64,000 nt of DNA from Maribacter flavus (GTDB taxonomy: Bacteria > Bacteroidota > Bacteroidia > Flavobacteriales > Flavobacteriaceae). Position 1 is the stretch's first letter, and the number at the start of each line of letters is the position of its first letter. The notes beneath the pieces were generated by a model. The model made no database searches. It was given only the letters and a program-made list of their open reading frames with translations, and had not been told where the DNA came from. Location: positions 496,001 to 560,000 of the forward strand of contig NZ_VUOE01000002.1 in the NCBI RefSeq assembly GCF_008386635.1, read 5' to 3'. Below, in pieces: positions 60,041-64,000 of this stretch. The position numbers and the translations under genes are program-made.

Positions 60041-62494
60041 ATGGAGTACTTTGTCAACGTAGTTTTGCCCATACCCCTGAAGCGTCATTTCACGTACAGC
60101 ATCACTCCGGCGGAAGCGTCATTTTTGCTACCAGGTATGCGCGTATCCGTCCCCTTTGGGAAATCAAAAATATATACGGCCCTGGTTCTTGAGGTACATA
60201 ATACGCCACCTGTGGTGTATGAGGCCAAGGAAATAGACCAGATTTTGGATGACGTCCCTTTGGTGAACCCCGTTCAGCTAAAGCACTGGGAATGGATAGC
60301 CAATTACTATATGTGTACCATGGGGGAGGTGATGCGCAGTGCCCTGCCATCGGCTTTTTTATTGGAAAGTGAAACCCTGATTTTACGAAATGATGAAGCC
60401 AATGTGGATGAATCCCAATTACAGGACGACGAGTTTTTGGTCTTTGAGGCCCTACAGCATCAATCCACTTTGAAGGTCCATGAGGTTTCCATAATTGTGG
60501 ACCGAAAAAATGTACTGCCCGTTTTAAACCGACTCCTTGAAAAGAATATTATTTACCTGAAGGAAGAGGTCTACGAGCAATACAAACCCAAATTGGTAAA
60601 GTATGTCAAGTTGGGAAAGGAATATCTTTCAGATGAAGCCTTGGAATCACTGTTGGAAACGCTCTCCCGGGCACCCAAGCAAAGTCAGGTGGTTCTGGCT
60701 TTATTTCAATTGCAGAGTGGTAGCAAGAAACCGATATCGGTATCGGATTTGGAAAAATACAGCGAGGCCTCAAAAGCGGTCATAAGTTCGTTGGTCGAGA
60801 AAGGAATCTTGGAGGAGTATTTTATTCGGAAAGACCGTATAACCTATGATGGCGCTGAAAACTCCGAAATAAAAACCTTGAACGAACATCAATTAAATGC
60901 CCTTGCCGACATAAAAAATGCATTCTCGGAGGATAAGGTGACCCTATTAAAAGGAGTTACGTCATCGGGAAAGACAGAAGTGTACGTTCAGTTGATCAGT
61001 GATTTCTTGGAAAGGGGAAAGCAGATTCTCTATTTACTTCCTGAAATTGCCCTGACCACCCAGTTGATATCCCGGTTGCAGGATTATTTTGGCGAACGCA
61101 TTTCCGTGTTTCATTCCAAATACAACATTCAGGAGCGGGTAGAAGTTTGGAACAATGTTTTGAAAGGTGCTGAAAAGGCCCAGATTGTCATTGGAGCCAG
61201 GTCTTCCTTGTTTTTACCATTCGCTAATTTGGGACTGATTATCGTAGATGAGGAACACGAAGGCTCCTTTAAGCAGTTCGACCCAGCACCGCGGTATCAT
61301 GCCAGGGACGCGGCCATAGTCCTTGCAAACCTCCATGGGGCCAATATTCTTTTGGGTTCCGCCACGCCCAGTATAGAAAGCTATTTCAATGCCAAGCATG
61401 GAAAATATGGCTATGCAGAAATAAATAGGCGTTTTGGCAATGTACTCATGCCAGATATGGAATTGGTGGATTATAAGGAAGCCCTACGTAAAAAACGGGT
61501 AAAAGGACACTTTTCCGAAAGGTTGTTACAGGAGATCGAGGAAAGTCTTGGCAATGGTGAGCAAATCATACTTTTTCAGAATCGGCGTGGGTTTGCCCCG
61601 GTTTTGGAGTGCCTTACCTGTGGTCATACGCCACAATGTTCCAATTGTGATGTTACCTTGACCTACCATCAATATAAAAATCAGTTGCGATGTCACTATT
61701 GTGGTTTTCACACTGCATTACCAGAGAGCTGCGCCGCCTGTGGTAGTCCGGAATTGGATACCAAGGGATTCGGTACGGAACAGGTAGAGGAGGAGGTCAA
61801 AAAACTATTTCCCGGCGCCAAGGTAGGTCGCATGGATTTGGACACCACCCGAGGCAAACATGCCTATGAAAAGATCATCACTTCCTTTGAACAACAGGAA
61901 TTGGATATTTTGGTAGGTACGCAGATGCTTACAAAAGGACTGGATTTTAGAAATGTAAGTTTGGTAGGTGTCATGAATGCCGATTCTCTCCTAAATTTTC
62001 CGGATTACCGTGCCCATGAGCGTACCTTTCAAATGCTGACCCAGGTGGCGGGTAGGGCAGGGCGTACCCAGAAAAGGGGAAAGGTCATCATCCAGAGCTA
62101 CAACCCGTACCATCAGATTTTAAAACAGGTAACCACGGGGGACTATGAAACCATGTTTGAAGAACAAGTATACGAAAGGGAACAGTATAAATATCCGCCA
62201 GTAAACCGGATTATAAAAATTACCTTTAAACATAAGAACTACAATACGCTCAACGAAGCATCTGAATGGTTCAGTGGGGCTTTGCGAACAAATTTTGGAG
62301 GTACGGTTCTAGGACCCGAGTTTCCGCCCATTTCTAGAATTCGGAATCTATATTTAAAGCATGTTTTGGTGAAAATCGGGAAAAACGAATCCCTGGGAAG
62401 AACCAAGAAGAATATCAAGAGAATTGAAAAGTCCTTTAATTCTGTGAGTAAGTTTAGAAGTGTAAGGGTCATCTATAATGTGGACCACATTTAA
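60041..62494 (+). CDS. priA: Primosomal protein N' (replication restart helicase PriA)
   Basis: 817 residues. Order: 3'-end-binding domain (1-105), winged helix, helicase with Walker A GVTSSGKTEVY (near 305), DEEH box VDEEHEGSFKQ, and the zinc insert CLTCGHTPQCSNCD...CHYCGFHT...CAACGSPE with four CxxC pairs and spacing typical of PriA. VGTQMLTKGLDFRNVSLVGV and QVAGRAGR follow. It reloads the replicative helicase at broken forks. Last gene of the nadC operon, with a terminator 8 bases after its stop. Confidence 0.96.
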   Translation: MEYFVNVVLPIPLKRHFTYSITPAEASFLLPGMRVSVPFGKSKIYTALVLEVHNTPPVVYEAKEIDQILDDVPLVNPVQLKHWEWIANYYMCTMGEVMRSALPSAFLLESETLILRNDEANVDESQLQDDEFLVFEALQHQSTLKVHEVSIIVDRKNVLPVLNRLLEKNIIYLKEEVYEQYKPKLVKYVKLGKEYLSDEALESLLETLSRAPKQSQVVLALFQLQSGSKKPISVSDLEKYSEASKAVISSLVEKGILEEYFIRKDRITYDGAENSEIKTLNEHQLNALADIKNAFSEDKVTLLKGVTSSGKTEVYVQLISDFLERGKQILYLLPEIALTTQLISRLQDYFGERISVFHSKYNIQERVEVWNNVLKGAEKAQIVIGARSSLFLPFANLGLIIVDEEHEGSFKQFDPAPRYHARDAAIVLANLHGANILLGSATPSIESYFNAKHGKYGYAEINRRFGNVLMPDMELVDYKEALRKKRVKGHFSERLLQEIEESLGNGEQIILFQNRRGFAPVLECLTCGHTPQCSNCDVTLTYHQYKNQLRCHYCGFHTALPESCAACGSPELDTKGFGTEQVEEEVKKLFPGAKVGRMDLDTTRGKHAYEKIITSFEQQELDILVGTQMLTKGLDFRNVSLVGVMNADSLLNFPDYRAHERTFQMLTQVAGRAGRTQKRGKVIIQSYNPYHQILKQVTTGDYETMFEEQVYEREQYKYPPVNRIIKITFKHKNYNTLNEASEWFSGALRTNFGGTVLGPEFPPISRIRNLYLKHVLVKIGKNESLGRTKKNIKRIEKSFNSVSKFRSVRVIYNVDHI

Positions 62495-62501
62495 AAAATA
62501 A

Positions 62502-62524
62502 AAAACCGCCCAAAAGGCGGTTTT
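62502..62524. terminator. Bidirectional terminator between priA and the LytTR gene
   Basis: Perfect 9-bp stem AAAACCGCC / GGCGGTTTT with a 5-base loop; A and T tracts on both sides. Confidence 0.9.
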
Positions 62525-62552
62525 CAGTGTATTCTTTTTTCATAAGCAATTA

Positions 62553-63245
62553 TTATACATTGCTCAGGGCTTCGGCCAATTCCGTTTTCTTGTTCCTACT
62601 CAAAGGAATGGAGCGGCCGCTCACCTCTACATTTTTGCTGTTGAACTTCTCAACTTTTTCCAAGTTCACAATATAGGATTTGTGAATTCTAAGGAATTTA
62701 TCTTCCGGCAATTGCTTTTCGAAAGATTTCATTGTTGATAAAATTACGATGTTGGCTTCATCGGTGACCAATTTGATGTAGTCTCCCAAAGCCTCTATCC
62801 ATTTGATATCGTTCAGGATAACCTTTCTTTTCTTTAAGTTACTTTTTACGAAAATATGTTCTTCGTCTTCGTTCACCCTGTGCATTTGCTCATATTTGGC
62901 TACCGCTCTTTTTACGGAAGCATCAAAACGTGCCATGGTAATGGGTTTGTGAAGGTAATCCGTTACGTCATAATCGAAAGCCTTTAGGGCATAATCCGGT
63001 TTGCCGGTGATCAAGATTACTTGGGGACTATTGTCCAAGGATTCAAGTAGGTCGAATCCTGTAATGATGGGCATTTCAACATCCAAAAAGATTAAATCGA
63101 TTTCATTGTTCTTGATGCCGTTCTTTGCTTCGATGGCGTTGCTGTACTCTGCCACCATAGCTAGGTTTGGGTGGTTGTTTACCAACTTGGCGACCGCCAT
63201 ACGCTGCATGGACGAATCGTCAACGATAATACTTCTTAACTTCAT
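62553..63245 (-). CDS. LytTR-type response regulator
   Basis: 230 residues. The receiver domain (1-120) has the acidic pair VDDSS, the phospho-acceptor Asp in LIFLDVEMP, and LITGK and DYLHKPI. The LytTR DNA-binding domain (about 132-228) has IFVKSNLKKRKVILNDIKWIEALGDYIKL, LSTMKSFEKQL and FLRIHKSYIVNLEKVE. No histidine kinase gene is adjacent, so it is an orphan here; the partner may be elsewhere. It converges with priA and diverges from rpsF. Confidence 0.92.
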   Translation of the reverse strand: MKLRSIIVDDSSMQRMAVAKLVNNHPNLAMVAEYSNAIEAKNGIKNNEIDLIFLDVEMPIITGFDLLESLDNSPQVILITGKPDYALKAFDYDVTDYLHKPITMARFDASVKRAVAKYEQMHRVNEDEEHIFVKSNLKKRKVILNDIKWIEALGDYIKLVTDEANIVILSTMKSFEKQLPEDKFLRIHKSYIVNLEKVEKFNSKNVEVSGRSIPLSRNKKTELAEALSNV

Positions 63246-63480
63246 AAGGGCTGATTTGTGGGGTTAAATCATCGACAAATTACCGAAAAAACACGGTCAA
63301 CTGCAACAAAAGATGTAAACAATGCTTTTCTTATTGTATAGATGGCAATGATCATTGATTATTAAGATTTGGTTTATACATTTTAAATTTTTCCTCCTAG
63401 CTATAACGAAGAATTTCTTCATTTCTTATAATTATTGAAAAAAAGTGTCTATTTTTGCACTCCTTTTAAATAAATATAAT
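63246..63480. other. Divergent gap between the LytTR gene and rpsF
   Basis: 235 AT-rich bases. The only element I can assign is a TATTTTTG box for rpsF at 63450-63457. No long structured leader for S6/S18 autoregulation is visible: transcription would begin about 20 bases before the rpsF ATG. Confidence 0.5.
63450..63457 (+). promoter_or_regulatory. rpsF promoter box TATTTTTG
   Basis: Exact TAnnTTTG, 24 bases before the rpsF ATG. It rules out the TTG/GTG-type starts upstream of 63481. Confidence 0.55.
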
Positions 63481-63822
63481 ATGAACCATTACGAAACTGT
63501 TTTCATTTTGAATCCCGTTCTATCTGATGTTCAGATAGAGGAAACAGTTAAGAAATTCGAGGATTTCTTAATTAACAATGGCGCCAAAATGGTGGCCAAG
63601 GAGAATTGGGGCCTAAAGAAATTGGCGTACCCGATTCAAAACAAAAAAAGTGGTTTTTACCACTTGTTCGAATTTACCAGCACAGGCGAGGTAGTAATGC
63701 CTTACGAGCAGGAGTTTAGGAGAGATGAACGCGTTATGCGCTTTTTGACCGTTAAATTGGACAAACATGCCATCGCGTGGGCAGAAAAAAGAAGAGCAAG
63801 AAACAAAACCGCTAAAGCGTAA
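63481..63822 (+). CDS. rpsF: 30S ribosomal protein S6
   Basis: 113 residues from ATG 63481. MNHYETVFILNPVLSD and KENWGLKKLAYPIQNKKSGFYHLFEF are the bS6 signatures. S6 and S18 form a heterodimer on the 30S platform. In Bacteroidota, bS6, bS18 and bS21 are known to help sequester the 16S 3' end, which fits the lack of Shine-Dalgarno sites in this window. An upstream start at 63445 would precede the promoter box and is rejected. rpsR starts 5 bases after the stop. Confidence 0.97.
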   Translation: MNHYETVFILNPVLSDVQIEETVKKFEDFLINNGAKMVAKENWGLKKLAYPIQNKKSGFYHLFEFTSTGEVVMPYEQEFRRDERVMRFLTVKLDKHAIAWAEKRRARNKTAKA

Positions 63823-63827
63823 GGACT

Positions 63828-64000
63828 ATGGCAACATTACAACAACAGGCAAAAGGTAAAAAAGATGGGGAAATCAGATACCTTACCCCATTAAATATTG
63901 AGACCAATACCAAAAAGAAGTACTGTAGGTTTAAAAAATCCGGCATTAAATATGTGGATTATAAGGATGCGGACTTTTTGATGAAATTGGTAAACGAGCA
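63828..64000 (+). CDS. rpsR: 30S ribosomal protein S18 (3' end outside window)
   Basis: The first 57 codons are visible: MATLQQQAKGKKDGEIRYL, then KKKYCRFKKSGIKYVDYKD, the conserved bS18 core that binds 16S rRNA and S6. The gene runs past the right edge. Five bases separate it from rpsF, so they are cotranscribed, as in nearly all bacteria. Confidence 0.96.
   Translation, partial: MATLQQQAKGKKDGEIRYLTPLNIETNTKKKYCRFKKSGIKYVDYKDADFLMKLVNE

Noticed and set aside
1-64000. tRNA genes, insertion sequences, prophage or integrase
   Set aside because: No T-loop/acceptor pattern, transposase, integrase or phage structural gene was recognised on reading both strands; a covariance-model scan would be needed to exclude a degenerate tRNA.

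Overview
The window looks like a stretch of chromosome from a member of the Flavobacteriaceae (Bacteroidota), probably marine. The evidence is consistent across the window. Many genes are preceded by the Bacteroidota promoter element TAnnTTTG, and I see no clear Shine-Dalgarno sites. Diagnostic genes include an alternative GlmU, DUF4199, DUF4252, type B L31, a serine-synthesis SerB-SerA fusion, a CarB lacking its regulatory domain, TonB-dependent uptake and S41 lipoproteins. I cannot name the genus. I find no phage, transposase, integron, CRISPR array or tRNA gene; nearly all of it reads as core genome.

Layout. 1-5.2 kb: the end of an AbgB-like amidohydrolase, an HxlR regulator, an RsmB-like rRNA methyltransferase, a Ycf48-like lipoprotein, and an ECF sigma / anti-sigma / periplasmic protein cassette, followed by a 250-bp patch of heptanucleotide tandem repeats. 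5.2-10.3 kb: a minus-strand cluster of DUF4199, glycosyltransferase 2, phosphohexomutase and an MsbA-like exporter (envelope glycolipid theme). 10.4-19.5 kb: L31, alternative GlmU, MtaB, small enzymes, a lytic transglycosylase, L34 (too short for routine ORF lists) and CarB. 19.5-27.6 kb: isocitrate dehydrogenase, an M20 peptidase, a GIY-YIG-like protein, and the whole oxidative pentose phosphate branch (gnd diverging from zwf-pgl). 27.1-34.8 kb: a thioesterase, RmuC, and a cobalamin uptake locus: minus-strand BtuF-BtuC-BtuD diverging from a riboswitch-controlled BtuB receptor, with a 37-codon membrane peptide between them. 34.8-41 kb: two tandem S41 lipoprotein peptidases, then a second ECF sigma / anti-sigma pair followed by three DUF4252 proteins. 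41-52.5 kb: MscS channel, PurB, haem-binding protein, sirtuin, TrmH, periplasmic alpha-amylase, DEAD-box helicase, DUF4337, RdgB. 52.5-64 kb: an ICMT-like methyltransferase, a SatD-DUF3307 pair, a hydrolase, SerB-SerA, RlmH, the tight operon nadC-yihY-DUF2147-priA, a LytTR response regulator and the start of rpsF-rpsR.

The genes support central carbon metabolism (icd, gnd, zwf, pgl), nucleotide and amino-acid synthesis (carB, purB, serA, nadC, rdgB), translation and RNA modification (L31, L34, S6, S18, RsmB-like, MtaB, TrmH, RlmH), envelope biogenesis and vitamin uptake. I do not see an obviously new multi-gene system. The best leads are the two ECF cassettes, the SatD-DUF3307 pair with duplicated upstream motifs, the BtuD reading frame with no canonical start in the right place, the leader ORF and hairpin after the riboswitch, the NAD-type residues in isocitrate dehydrogenase and the heptamer arrays.
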